This document shows positions 27,015-38,347 of a stretch of 64,000 nt of DNA, one piece after another. Every line of letters starts with the position of its first letter. Position 1 is the stretch's first letter. The stretch comes from JAEUOS01 sp965279115 (GTDB lineage: Bacteria; Pseudomonadota; Gammaproteobacteria; Burkholderiales; JAEUOS01). Below the pieces are notes generated by a model. It was not told the DNA's origin. It searched no databases and saw only the letters and a list, made by a program, of their open reading frames with translations. The stretch covers positions 3,782,001 through 3,846,000 of the forward strand of contig OZ257137.1 in assembly GCA_965279115.1 (NCBI GenBank), in the 5' to 3' direction. The position numbers and the translations under genes were made by a program.

Positions 27015-27710
27015 TTACTTGTTGGCGCGGGTGCCGACGACCTCGATTTCCACGCGGCGATTCTTGGCGCGGCCTTCGGCGGTCTTGTTGTCGGCCACAG
27101 GCTGCTTCTTGCCCTTGCCTTCGGTGTAGATACGGTTCGGCTCGATGCCCTTGGAGACCAGGTAGGCCTTGACGGCTTCAGCGCGCTTGACCGACAGCTT
27201 CTGGTTGTAGGCGTCGCCACCGACCGCGTCGGTGTGGCCCACGGCGATGATGACTTCCAGGCTGATGTCCTTGAGCTTGCCGGTCAGGTCGTCGAGCTTG
27301 GCCTTGGCTTCCGGCTTGAGCACAGCCTTGTTGAAGTCGAAGAAGGCGTCGGCGGCGAAGGTCACCTTGGTGGCGACGACGGCGGGCGCAGCGGGCTTTG
27401 GTGCAGGAGCAGCAGCGGCGGGCTTGGGAGCCGGTGCCGGTGCAGGAGCAGCGGCGGGCTTCGGAGCAGGCGGATTACATGCGGCACCCACGATCGGCGC
27501 GTCGCATTCGCAGTTCGCCATGGCGGGGGTCCAGTACCCGGTACGCCAGCAAAGGTTGCCGATCTTCGGGTCACCAAAATTGGAGTTGCGGACGATGACG
27601 CCGCGGCCGTCCTGCAGGTAGCCGTCCTTGCTGTTTTGCGCAAAAGCGCCAGCGGTCACGGTGATGCCAACAGCGGCAAGCAGCGCGCCAAGTTTGAACG
27701 AGATTTTCAT
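27015..27710 (-). CDS. OmpA-family outer membrane protein
   Basis: This 231-residue protein has a signal peptide ending near GAFAQN and a short N-terminal domain with three cysteines (NLCWRTGYW, NCECDAP). A proline-alanine-lysine repeat linker follows, and then a C-terminal OmpA peptidoglycan-binding domain. The domain shows AVGHTDAVGGDAYNQKLSVK and EGRAKNRRVEIEV, with the Asp and Arg that hold diaminopimelate. It lacks a long beta-barrel. It anchors the outer membrane to peptidoglycan. A GAGGAG ribosome binding site directly precedes ATG 27710, and a strong terminator follows, so expression is expected to be high and monocistronic. Confidence 0.93.
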   Translation of the reverse strand: MKISFKLGALLAAVGITVTAGAFAQNSKDGYLQDGRGVIVRNSNFGDPKIGNLCWRTGYWTPAMANCECDAPIVGAACNPPAPKPAAAPAPAPAPKPAAAAPAPKPAAPAVVATKVTFAADAFFDFNKAVLKPEAKAKLDDLTGKLKDISLEVIIAVGHTDAVGGDAYNQKLSVKRAEAVKAYLVSKGIEPNRIYTEGKGKKQPVADNKTAEGRAKNRRVEIEVVGTRANK

Positions 27711-27883
27711 TTTTCTCCTCTGTGCGAAGTGGGATTGATATTGGAGCTGGTCAGGTTTTTCCCGATTATCGGACAAATTCCCTCGGGATGCACGCAAAAA
27801 TGACAGTCTTTTCCCCGGTTCAAAGGCAACGCCGACTGAAAACCCCGGAATTGCCGACCATCAAACGTACTGAAAAAGCCCCA

Positions 27884-29203
27884 TTAAGCCCCTGCTCGAA
27901 GTTGATTTTGCCACAGCCGGGCACTTGTTTTCAATTCACCGAGAACTGGCGCCAGTATTTGTTGCTCGTTTACAACACGCTTTCCAGCGACCCAGACGTC
28001 TGATACATCGGTTCGTTCGGCGGCGTACACCAGGTGCGACAACGGGTCGTAGACCGGCTGCAATTCCAGGCGGGCCAGGCTCACGGCGGTCAGGTCGGCG
28101 AACTTGCCGGTTTCGATCGATCCGATCCGGGAATCCAGCCCCAGGGCGCGCGCGGCGTCGATCGTGGCCATGCGCAGCGCGGTGGCGGCGGGCAAGGCGT
28201 CAGCCCTGCCCGAAACGCCCTTGGCGAGCAGGGCCGCGAGACGCATTTCCGCGAACATGTCGAGCCGATTGTTCGACGCCGCACTGTCGGTGCCGATGCC
28301 CACATTGACGTTCGCGTCCAGCAATCTCGCAACCGGTGCGAATCCGCTGGCGAGTTTCAGGTTCGACGCAGGGCAATGCGCCACCGAAGCACCATGGCGT
28401 GCGAGCAGTGCGATGTCGCTTTCGGTGAGGTGCACCGCGTGCACCGCGATGGTTTGCGGTCCCAGGAGGCCCAGCCGGGCCAGGCGCTCGAGCGGGCGCA
28501 CGCCATGGTTGGCGAGACTGGTCTCGACCTCTTCGGCGGTTTCGTGCAGGTGGATATGCAGCGGCAATTCCAGTTCCTCGGAATAGCGTGCGATCTTCTC
28601 GAAGGTCTTGTCGGCCACCGTATAGGGTGCGTGCGGCGCCAGGCAGAACGACAGCAAGGGGTCATGGCGGCGCGCGTCGCGCAGCGCCAGGCCCTTGGCA
28701 AGGTAGTCGTCCGGGTCGCTGGCATACGCGGTGGGGAATTCGATGGCGATCAGCCCCAGGGCGGCGCGCATGCCCAGCGACGTGAATGCGTCGGCGGCGG
28801 CCTCGGGAAAGAAATACATGTCGTTGGCGCAGGTGATTCCGCCGCGCAGCATTTCGGCAGCCGCAAGCTGGGTGCCGGCGCGGACGAACTGTGCCGAAAC
28901 ATGCTTCGCCTCGGCCGGCCAGATGCGCTCCTTGAGCCAGGCCATCAAGGGCAGGTCGTCGCCATAGCCGCGCATCAGCGTCATGGCGGCGTGGGTGTGC
29001 AGGTTGATCAGGCCGGGAATCAGGGCGTGGTCCGCCAGCGTCACGTGCTCCGTGGCTGTGTAGGATGCGCGCGCAGCGGCGCTGGGCAGCACGGCGACGA
29101 TGCGGCCGGCATTGACGGCGACGCTGTGATCCTCAAGGACAAGCCCCGCCGGATGAACCGGGATCACCCAGCGTGCTTCGATGAGCGTATCGATATTTTC
29201 CAT
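27884..29203 (-). CDS. TRZ/ATZ-family amidohydrolase, MTA/SAH deaminase-like
   Basis: This 439-residue metal-dependent amidohydrolase resembles 5'-methylthioadenosine/S-adenosylhomocysteine deaminase (MtaD). Zinc ligands are visible in LINLHTHAAMTLMRGYGDDL, in HIHLHETAEEV, in VHAVHLTESDI and in GIGTDSAASNNRLDM. A glutamate in ITCANDMYFFPEAAADAF fits the family pattern. The start ATG 29203 is preferred; ATG 29215 in the same frame is an alternative. In many betaproteobacteria this gene lies beside ubiG and gyrA; here ubiG is absent. The natural substrate could be a deaminated purine nucleoside, by homology only. Confidence 0.85.
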   Translation of the reverse strand: MENIDTLIEARWVIPVHPAGLVLEDHSVAVNAGRIVAVLPSAAARASYTATEHVTLADHALIPGLINLHTHAAMTLMRGYGDDLPLMAWLKERIWPAEAKHVSAQFVRAGTQLAAAEMLRGGITCANDMYFFPEAAADAFTSLGMRAALGLIAIEFPTAYASDPDDYLAKGLALRDARRHDPLLSFCLAPHAPYTVADKTFEKIARYSEELELPLHIHLHETAEEVETSLANHGVRPLERLARLGLLGPQTIAVHAVHLTESDIALLARHGASVAHCPASNLKLASGFAPVARLLDANVNVGIGTDSAASNNRLDMFAEMRLAALLAKGVSGRADALPAATALRMATIDAARALGLDSRIGSIETGKFADLTAVSLARLELQPVYDPLSHLVYAAERTDVSDVWVAGKRVVNEQQILAPVLGELKTSARLWQNQLRAGA

Positions 29204-29401
29204 GGTGGCCCGCATCCTCGCAGAAGCCTGCCGCGAAGGCAAATTCCCCTCGTGGCGCGGGTGTGTCCGGGAGGGCGCCGCGTGTTAAAATAGCAGGCTT
29301 TAAATCCGCGGTCCGGATGACGGGAGGCTCCTCCCGGAGAAGGATCGCAATCCGCAGGTTTCCGGGGCTTACGCCGCCCCTGTAGCCGGGCAGCCAAGAA
29401 C

Positions 29402-32017
<2,616 letters not shown>

Positions 32018-32038
32018 TTTACCTTTCGGCCTTCCAGG

Positions 32039-33121
32039 ATGCGCGTATTCAATTTTTCCGCCGGGCCGGCGGCGTTGCCGGAACCGGTGCTGCGCGAAGC
32101 CGCGGCGGAAATGCTCGACTGGCACGGCTCCGGCATGGGCGTGATGGAAATGTCCCATCGCGGCCCGGAATTCATCGCCATCCATGCGGAGGCGGTGGCG
32201 CTGTTGCGTGAGTTGCTGGCGGTGCCCGACAACTACCGCATCCTTTTCATGCAGGGCGGCGGCCTGGGCGAGAACGCCATCGTGCCGCTCAACCTGCTGG
32301 GCAAGAACCCCAGGGCCGATTTCGTGGTCACCGGTTCCTGGTCGAAGAAGTCGTTCAAGGAAGCGCAGCGCTACGGCAACATCAATCTCGCGGCGGACGC
32401 CGCTGTGGACGGCAAGTATCGCGGCATTCCACCGGTCTCAAGCTGGAAGCTCGACCGCGACGCGGCCTACGTGCATATCTGCACCAACGAAACCATCGAC
32501 GGCGTGGAGTATTTCTTCATTCCGGACACCGGCGCCGTGCCGCTGGTGGCCGACGCCTCCTCGCACATCCTGTCGCGCCCGATGGATGTGTCGAAGTACG
32601 GCCTGATCTTCGGTGGCGCGCAGAAGAACATCGGCCCGGCGGGCCTCACCATCGTGATCATCCGTGACGACCTGCTGGGCCAGGCGCATGCGCTGTGCCC
32701 GAGCGCCTTCGAATACCGCACCGTCGCAGAGCATGACTCGATGTACAACACGCCACCCACCTACGGCATCTACATCGCCGGGCTGGTGTTCAGGTGGCTC
32801 AAGGCGCAGGGCGGGCTGGCCGGCATGGAAGCGCGCAACATCGAAAAGGCGAACCTGCTCTACCAGGCCATCGACGCGACCGGCTTTTATTCCAACAGTG
32901 TCGCCCCGGACTGCCGTTCGCGCATGAACGTGCCGTTCTTCCTGCACGACGAGCGCCTCAACGCGCCCTTCCTCAAGGGCGCGCAGGAGCGCGGCATGGT
33001 GCAGCTGAAGGGACACCGCTCGGTGGGCGGCATGCGCGCCTCCATTTACAACGCCATGCCCGTCGAGGGTGTGCAGGCGCTGGTGGCCTGGATGCGTGAA
33101 TTTGAAAAGGCGCACGCATGA
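32039..33121 (+). CDS. serC: Phosphoserine aminotransferase
   Basis: SerC transaminates 3-phosphohydroxypyruvate to phosphoserine and also acts in pyridoxal synthesis. The 360-residue protein begins RVFNFSAGPAALPEPVLREA. It has MEMSHRGPEF for phosphate binding, and the PLP-lysine motif GLIFGGAQKNIGPAGLTIVI, with the lysine near residue 195. The C-terminal LKGHRSVGGMRASIYNAM is also diagnostic. It follows gyrA by 21 bases and precedes pheA, separated by a repeat-bearing spacer. Confidence 0.97.
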   Translation: MRVFNFSAGPAALPEPVLREAAAEMLDWHGSGMGVMEMSHRGPEFIAIHAEAVALLRELLAVPDNYRILFMQGGGLGENAIVPLNLLGKNPRADFVVTGSWSKKSFKEAQRYGNINLAADAAVDGKYRGIPPVSSWKLDRDAAYVHICTNETIDGVEYFFIPDTGAVPLVADASSHILSRPMDVSKYGLIFGGAQKNIGPAGLTIVIIRDDLLGQAHALCPSAFEYRTVAEHDSMYNTPPTYGIYIAGLVFRWLKAQGGLAGMEARNIEKANLLYQAIDATGFYSNSVAPDCRSRMNVPFFLHDERLNAPFLKGAQERGMVQLKGHRSVGGMRASIYNAMPVEGVQALVAWMREFEKAHA

Positions 33122-33200
33122 GCGCTCCCGTACGGCCGCCCGAAGGGGGCGCTCATCCTCCCTCGGGGAGGATGTCGCGCAGTGACAGGAGGGTAGTCCA
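33122..33200. repeat. Hairpin-bearing spacer between serC and pheA
   Basis: The spacer holds CATCCTCC (33154-33161) pairing with GGAGGATG (33167-33174) around a five-base loop, beside a CGCCC/GGGGGCG pairing at about 33137-33151. Its composition resembles dispersed intergenic repeats seen in comamonad-type genomes; that is memory, not a search. The GGAGGG before pheA is its ribosome binding site. Confidence 0.45.
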
Positions 33201-34289
33201 ATGAGCGATCTTTCCAGGCTGCGGGCGGAGATCGACCGCCTCGATGACGAACTGCTCAAACTCCTGAACGAGCGCGCCGGCGTTTCCCGCCAGATCGGCG
33301 ACACCAAGCGCGCCGAGGACCCGAACGCGCCGATCTACCGTTCCGAACGTGAGGCGGTGGTGCTGCGCCGCCTCGAGGGTGCCAATCCGGGTCCGCTGCC
33401 CAACGAGGCGGTCAGCCGCATCTTCCACGAGGTGATGTCGGCCAGTTCGGCCTTGCAGCGGCCGATCAAGGTGGCCTATCTCGGACCGGCCGGCACCTTC
33501 TCCGAGCAGGCCGCGGTCATGCAGTTCGGCCGTTCCGCCATCGCGGTGCCATGTGCCAACTTCGACGAGGCCTTCCGTCGTACTGAAAGTGGCGAAACCG
33601 ATTTTTCGGTGGTGCCGGTGGAGAATTCCACCGAAGGCACCATTTCGCGGGTGCTCGACCTGCTGCTCAACAGCCCGCTCAAGGTGTGCGCGGAGGTGGT
33701 GGTGCGCGTGCAGCAGAACCTGATGCGCAAGCGCGAAGGCCGCGACGGTATCACCAAGGTCTATTCGCACGGCCAGTCGCTGGCGCAAACCCAGAACTGG
33801 CTCAACCGCAACCTGCCCGGTGTGGACCGCGTGACCGTCGAGTCCAATGCCGAAGCGGCGCGGCTGGCGAGCCTGGACGAGTCCACCGCGGCGATCGCCG
33901 GGGTCAATGCCGCGGAGAACTTCGGTCTCACCATTCTCGCGCCCAACATCGAGGATGATCCCACCAATCGCACCCGCTTCATGGTGATCGGCCATGGCGA
34001 CGCGGCGCCGTCGGGGCGCGACCGTACCTGGCTGGTGATGTCGGCACCCAACGTGGCCGGTGGCCTGGTCAAGCTGCTCACCCCGTTCGCGTCGCATGGC
34101 GTTTCCATGACCAAGATCGAATCACGCCCGGCGCGCCTGGCCTCGATGCCCGGCTCGTGGGAATACATGTTCTACGTGGATGTCGAGGGGCACCGGGATG
34201 ATCCCGGTGTCGCCGCGGCGCTAGGCGAACTGAAGTCGATCGCGCCCTACCTGAAGATCTTCGGCTCCTATCCCGTGGGCGACTACTAG
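33201..34289 (+). CDS. pheA: Bifunctional chorismate mutase/prephenate dehydratase (P-protein)
   Basis: The P-protein converts chorismate to prephenate and then to phenylpyruvate. The 362-residue product has an AroQ chorismate mutase domain at residues 1-90 (LRAEIDRLDDELLKLLNERA), then the prephenate dehydratase domain (KVAYLGPAGTFSEQAAVMQF and VVPVENSTEGTISRVLDLLL). A C-terminal ACT domain binds phenylalanine and includes MTKIESRPARLASMPGSWEY. Feedback regulation by phenylalanine is expected from the ACT domain. It is translated from ATG 33201 with GGAGGG upstream. Confidence 0.97.
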   Translation: MSDLSRLRAEIDRLDDELLKLLNERAGVSRQIGDTKRAEDPNAPIYRSEREAVVLRRLEGANPGPLPNEAVSRIFHEVMSASSALQRPIKVAYLGPAGTFSEQAAVMQFGRSAIAVPCANFDEAFRRTESGETDFSVVPVENSTEGTISRVLDLLLNSPLKVCAEVVVRVQQNLMRKREGRDGITKVYSHGQSLAQTQNWLNRNLPGVDRVTVESNAEAARLASLDESTAAIAGVNAAENFGLTILAPNIEDDPTNRTRFMVIGHGDAAPSGRDRTWLVMSAPNVAGGLVKLLTPFASHGVSMTKIESRPARLASMPGSWEYMFYVDVEGHRDDPGVAAALGELKSIAPYLKIFGSYPVGDY

Positions 34290-34358
34290 ACCGTACCGCA
34301 ACGCGCGCCCGCCGGGCGCCTTGACGCATCCATTTGCCAACAGGTTTTAAAAGACGCG

Positions 34359-35468
34359 ATGAACTACACCGAACTCGCCCCCACATACGTCCGAGCCATC
34401 GCCCCCTACCAGCCGGGCAAGCCGATTTCCGAGGTGGCCCGCGAACTGGGCATTCCCGAGGCCGACATCATCAAGCTGGCCTCCAACGAGAACCCGCTGG
34501 GCTGCGGCGAGGCCGCCAAGGCGGCGATGCGCCGCGCGCTTGAAGACGTGCATCTCTATCCCGATGGGGCGGCCTTCGAGCTCAAGGCGGCGCTCGCCAA
34601 AAAATGGGGCGTGGCGATGGAGTCCATCGTCGTCGGCAACGGCTCCAACGACCTGCTCGACTACATCGCCATGGCCTACCTGGCGCCGGGTGTCTCGGCG
34701 GTGTATTCGCAGCACTGCTTCGCGGTCTATCCGATCACGGTTCTGGCACGCGGCGCAGCCGGCATCAAGGTCCCTGCCAAGGCCTATGGCAACGATCTTG
34801 ACGCCATGTTGGCGGCGATCCGCCCCGACACCCGCATGGTGTTCATCGCCAATCCCAACAACCCCACCGGCACCTTCACGCCCTACGCCGAGATCCATGC
34901 CTTCATGAAGCGCGTGCCGGCCAACGTGATCGTGGTGCTCGACGAGGCCTACAACGATTTCCTGCCGCCGGAACTGCGGATCGACACCGTGGCCTGGCTG
35001 AAGGAATTTCCCAACCTGATGTTGACGCGCACCTTCTGCAAGATCTATGGCCTGGCCGGCCTGCGCGTGGGCTACATGCTGGGACACCCGCAGGTGTGCG
35101 ACATGGTCAACCGTGTACGCGCCCCGTTCAATGTGAACTCCATCGCGCAAGCCGCGGCGGTCGCCGCGTTGGGTGACGAGGATTTCGTGCGTCGCACCTA
35201 CGAGAACAATCGCGCCGGCATGGTGCAGCTCACCGCAGGTGTCAAGGCGCTGGGCCTGGAGTACATCCCCTCCTACGGAAATTTCGTCACCGTCGACGTG
35301 GGCGACGGGCCCAAGGTCTTCAATGCGCTGTTGAAGCGCGGCGTGATCGTGCGCCCCATCGTCGGTTACGAACTGCCGCGCCATGTGCGTGTAACCATCG
35401 GCCTGCCGCACGAGAATGCGCGCTTCCTCGCGAGCCTGAAGGAAGCGCTGGCGGAAGTGCGCGGCTGA
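34359..35468 (+). CDS. hisC: Histidinol-phosphate aminotransferase-family enzyme
   Basis: This PLP enzyme transaminates imidazole-acetol phosphate and, in this operon type, probably also aromatic keto acids. The 369-residue fold-type I protein contains ELGIPEADIIKLASNENPLG near the N-terminus, the aspartate motif FIANPNNPTGTF, and the PLP-lysine region MLTRTFCKIYGLAGLRVGYM. Its place between pheA and tyrA, outside any his operon, indicates a role as aromatic aminotransferase as well. A second copy elsewhere for histidine synthesis would be expected. The start is ATG 34359. Confidence 0.93.
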   Translation: MNYTELAPTYVRAIAPYQPGKPISEVARELGIPEADIIKLASNENPLGCGEAAKAAMRRALEDVHLYPDGAAFELKAALAKKWGVAMESIVVGNGSNDLLDYIAMAYLAPGVSAVYSQHCFAVYPITVLARGAAGIKVPAKAYGNDLDAMLAAIRPDTRMVFIANPNNPTGTFTPYAEIHAFMKRVPANVIVVLDEAYNDFLPPELRIDTVAWLKEFPNLMLTRTFCKIYGLAGLRVGYMLGHPQVCDMVNRVRAPFNVNSIAQAAAVAALGDEDFVRRTYENNRAGMVQLTAGVKALGLEYIPSYGNFVTVDVGDGPKVFNALLKRGVIVRPIVGYELPRHVRVTIGLPHENARFLASLKEALAEVRG

Positions 35469-35486
35469 AGAGTCCGGGGAGCCGAC

Positions 35487-36389
35487 TTGATCGATACCCT
35501 GGTTGTCACCGGCGTCGGCCTGATCGGCGGCTCGTTCGCGCTCGCGCTCAAGGGGGCGGGGCAGGTGCGGCATGTCATCGGCGTCGGCCGCGGGCGCGCC
35601 AATCTGGAGGATGCGCTGCGCCTGGGCCTGATCGACGAGATCGGTGACGCCGCGGACGCCTATGCCCGTGCCGATTTCATCCTGGTGGCAACGCCGGTGG
35701 GCCAGATGGCGCGGGTATTCGCGGCCATCGCGCCGGTATTGAAGCCGGGCGCGGTGGTCACCGACGGCGGCAGCACCAAGTGCGACGTGGTGGCGCTGGC
35801 GCGCGCCGCGTTTGGCGCACGCATCGGCCAGTTCGTGCCGGCCCATCCGATCGCCGGCGCCGAGCTCAACGGCGCCTCCGCCGCCCGTGCCGAACTGTAT
35901 CGCGGCAAGAAGCTGGTGCTCGCCGCATTGCCCGAAACCGATCCGGCGGCCGCCGCCCGGGTCACGTCGGCCTGGCAGGCCTGCGGCGCGCGGGTGTTCC
36001 CGATGTCGCCGGAAATGCACGACAAGACCTTCGCCGCGGTGAGCCACCTGCCGCATGTGCTGGCCTTCGCGCTGGTCGACGAGATCGCCCGCAAGCCGCA
36101 CGCCGACGTGCTGTTCCAGTATGCCGCCAGCGGTTTTCGCGACTTCACCCGCATCGCCGGCGGCTCGCCTGAGATGTGGCGCGACATTTCCCTGGCCAAC
36201 CGCAATGCATTGCTCACCGAGATCGACGAATACGCGGCCCGCCTGGCCGATGTGCGCGCCATGATCGAACGCTCCGACGCCGCAGCACTCGATGCGGTGT
36301 TCAGCAACGCCCGCGATGCCCGGCGCGCCTGGCTCGATTCCATCGAGGCCGGCGAGAAGCCGGCCGCGCCAGGCCCGAAGGCGGCGTAA
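35487..36389 (+). CDS. tyrA: Prephenate/arogenate dehydrogenase family protein
   Basis: TyrA oxidatively decarboxylates prephenate or arogenate on the way to tyrosine. The 300-residue protein has the NAD-binding motif VTGVGLIGGSFALALKGAG at the N-terminus and the conserved HPIAGAE of the active site, followed by MHDKTFAAVSHLPHVLAFAL. The start is TTG 35487, set by spacing after hisC (18 bases) and by the Rossmann motif. The stop overlaps the aroA ATG by one base (TAATG). No ACT domain is present, so control may differ from PheA. Confidence 0.93.
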   Translation: MIDTLVVTGVGLIGGSFALALKGAGQVRHVIGVGRGRANLEDALRLGLIDEIGDAADAYARADFILVATPVGQMARVFAAIAPVLKPGAVVTDGGSTKCDVVALARAAFGARIGQFVPAHPIAGAELNGASAARAELYRGKKLVLAALPETDPAAAARVTSAWQACGARVFPMSPEMHDKTFAAVSHLPHVLAFALVDEIARKPHADVLFQYAASGFRDFTRIAGGSPEMWRDISLANRNALLTEIDEYAARLADVRAMIERSDAAALDAVFSNARDARRAWLDSIEAGEKPAAPGPKAA

Positions 36390-37711
36390 TGGATACCCTG
36401 GACCTGCAGCGCAGGACCCGGGCCGGCGGAACCATCCGCTTGCCCGGTTCGAAAAGCATTTCCAACCGCACGCTGCTGCTGGCGGCCCTGGCGGACGGTC
36501 GCACCCGGGTGGCCGACCTGCTCGATTCCGACGACACGCAGGTCATGCTGGCCGCGCTCGAAGCGCTCGGTGTGCCGCGCCGGCAGGACGGCAGCGACTG
36601 GCTGGTCGACGGCATGCGCGGCGGCTTTCCGGTGAAGGACGCCGATCTCTTCATGGGCAATGCCGGCACGGCGATACGCCCGCTGACCGCCGCGCTGGCG
36701 CTCAACGGCGGCGACTACCGTCTTTCCGGCGTGCCGCGCATGCACGAACGGCCCATCGGCGACCTGGTCGATGGCCTGCGCGCCATCGGCGCGGATGTGC
36801 GCTACACCGGCAACGAAGGTTATCCGCCGCTGCATATCCTGCCTTCGCAAGTGGCGCTCACCGGTCCGGTGCCGGTGCGTGGCAACGTCTCCAGCCAGTT
36901 CCTCACCGCGCTTCTGATGGCCTTGCCGCTGCTGGCCAGAAACGCCGGCAAGCCTGCAACCATCGAGGTGGTGGGCGAACTGATTTCCAAACCCTATGTG
37001 GAGATCACGCTCAACCTGATGCGCCGCTTCGGCGTGGATGTGCAGCGAGATGACTGGCGTGCCTTTCACATCCCGGCCGGCGCGTTCTACTTGAGCCCCG
37101 GCACCCTGCATGTGGAGGGCGACGCGTCCTCGGCCTCGTATTTCCTTGCCGCGGGTACGCTCGGCGGCGGGCCGCTGCGGATCGAAGGCGTGGGCAGCGA
37201 GAGCATACAGGGCGACATCCGTTTTGCCGATGCGCTGGCGCAAATGGGCGCCAACCTGGTGGCCGGCCCCAACTGGATCGAGGTGCGCGGCTTTTCCAAC
37301 GAGGACAACCCGGCGAAACTGCGCGCCATCGATGCCGACTTCAACCACATTCCGGACGCGGCGATGACCATCGCCGTGCTGGCGCTGTTCGCCGACGGGC
37401 CTTCGACCCTGCGCAACATCGCCTCCTGGCGGGTCAAGGAGACCGACCGCATCGCCGCCATGGCGACCGAGCTGCGCAAGCTCGGCGCCACGGTGGAGGA
37501 AGGCCCCGACTGGCTGCGCGTCCGGCCGCTCGATGTCGTGCGACCCGCGGCGATCGACACCTATGACGACCATCGCATGGCGATGTGCTTTTCGCTTGCC
37601 TCCTTCGGCCTTGCCGCCGGTTCCGCGCCGCTTGTGATCAACGACCCGAAGTGCGTCGGCAAGACCTTCCCGGAGTACTTCAGCGAATTCGCCCGCCTCA
37701 CCGGCGCCTGA
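36389..37711 (+). CDS. aroA: 3-phosphoshikimate 1-carboxyvinyltransferase (EPSP synthase)
   Basis: AroA joins phosphoenolpyruvate to shikimate-3-phosphate, the penultimate step to chorismate. The 440-residue protein has GTIRLPGSKSISNRTLLLAA (phosphate and S3P binding), LFMGNAGTAIRPLTAALAL (the glyphosate-contact loop), VPRMHERPIGDLVDGLR and SWRVKETDRIAAMATELRKL. The NAGTAIRP motif is the class I form. The start ATG 36389 overlaps the tyrA stop. In many betaproteobacteria cmk and rpsA follow; here the operon ends and a convergent response regulator begins 18 bases later. Confidence 0.97.
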   Translation: MDTLDLQRRTRAGGTIRLPGSKSISNRTLLLAALADGRTRVADLLDSDDTQVMLAALEALGVPRRQDGSDWLVDGMRGGFPVKDADLFMGNAGTAIRPLTAALALNGGDYRLSGVPRMHERPIGDLVDGLRAIGADVRYTGNEGYPPLHILPSQVALTGPVPVRGNVSSQFLTALLMALPLLARNAGKPATIEVVGELISKPYVEITLNLMRRFGVDVQRDDWRAFHIPAGAFYLSPGTLHVEGDASSASYFLAAGTLGGGPLRIEGVGSESIQGDIRFADALAQMGANLVAGPNWIEVRGFSNEDNPAKLRAIDADFNHIPDAAMTIAVLALFADGPSTLRNIASWRVKETDRIAAMATELRKLGATVEEGPDWLRVRPLDVVRPAAIDTYDDHRMAMCFSLASFGLAAGSAPLVINDPKCVGKTFPEYFSEFARLTGA

Positions 37712-37729
37712 GCGCGCTGGCGGCGCCGG

Positions 37730-38347
37730 CTATCCGGCGGCCCGTTCGCCGACCTTGATGACCGCCTGCACCAGCTCGGCCAGCGAGCGGGCGCACATCT
37801 TCTCCATCACCTTGGCGCGATGCGCTTCCACCGTCTTGATGCTGATGTTCATCACGTCGGCGATGGTCTTGTTCATCTTGCCGGCGACGACCAGGTCGAG
37901 CACCTCGCGCTCGCGCGGCGACAGTTTGGCCAGACGCGCCGCGATCTCGGACTGGGCCGCGGTCTGGCCGGCGAACTTCGCGTCTTCCTCCAGGGCGCGC
38001 TCGATGATGCCGGTGAGCTTGGCTTCGTTGAACGGTTTCTCGACGAAATCGAAGGCGCCGCGCTTGATCGCGTCCACCGCCATCGGCACATCGCCGTGCC
38101 CGGTGACGAATACGACCGGGGTGACCACGCCCTGGCGCGCCATCCGCTCGTGAACCTCCACGCCGCTGATGCCGGGCATGCGGATGTCGAGGATCACGCA
38201 GGCCGGCGGGGTCGGCGCGAACCTTGCGAGGAAGTCCTCCCCCGAAGCATAGGTGCGAACGTCGTAGCGGTCGTCGTCCAGCAGCCACACCAGGGAGTCG
38301 CGCATGGCTTCGTCGTCGTCGACGACATGAATGGTCGGTTTGCTCAT
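37730..38347 (-). CDS. FixJ/NarL-type response regulator
   Basis: This 205-residue response regulator has an N-terminal receiver domain with acidic pocket VVDDDE, phospho-acceptor Asp54 (ILDIRMPG) and the conserved Lys104 (FVEKPF). The C-terminal LuxR-type helix-turn-helix includes LSPREREVLDLVVAGKMNKT and ISIKTVEAHRAKVMEKM. Together these define a FixJ/TodT-like transcription factor. The histidine kinase gene upstream overlaps it by four bases (ATGA), so they form a cognate pair. The targets are unknown; FixJ relatives respond to redox, dicarboxylates or aromatic compounds. Confidence 0.93.
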   Translation of the reverse strand: MSKPTIHVVDDDEAMRDSLVWLLDDDRYDVRTYASGEDFLARFAPTPPACVILDIRMPGISGVEVHERMARQGVVTPVVFVTGHGDVPMAVDAIKRGAFDFVEKPFNEAKLTGIIERALEEDAKFAGQTAAQSEIAARLAKLSPREREVLDLVVAGKMNKTIADVMNISIKTVEAHRAKVMEKMCARSLAELVQAVIKVGERAAG

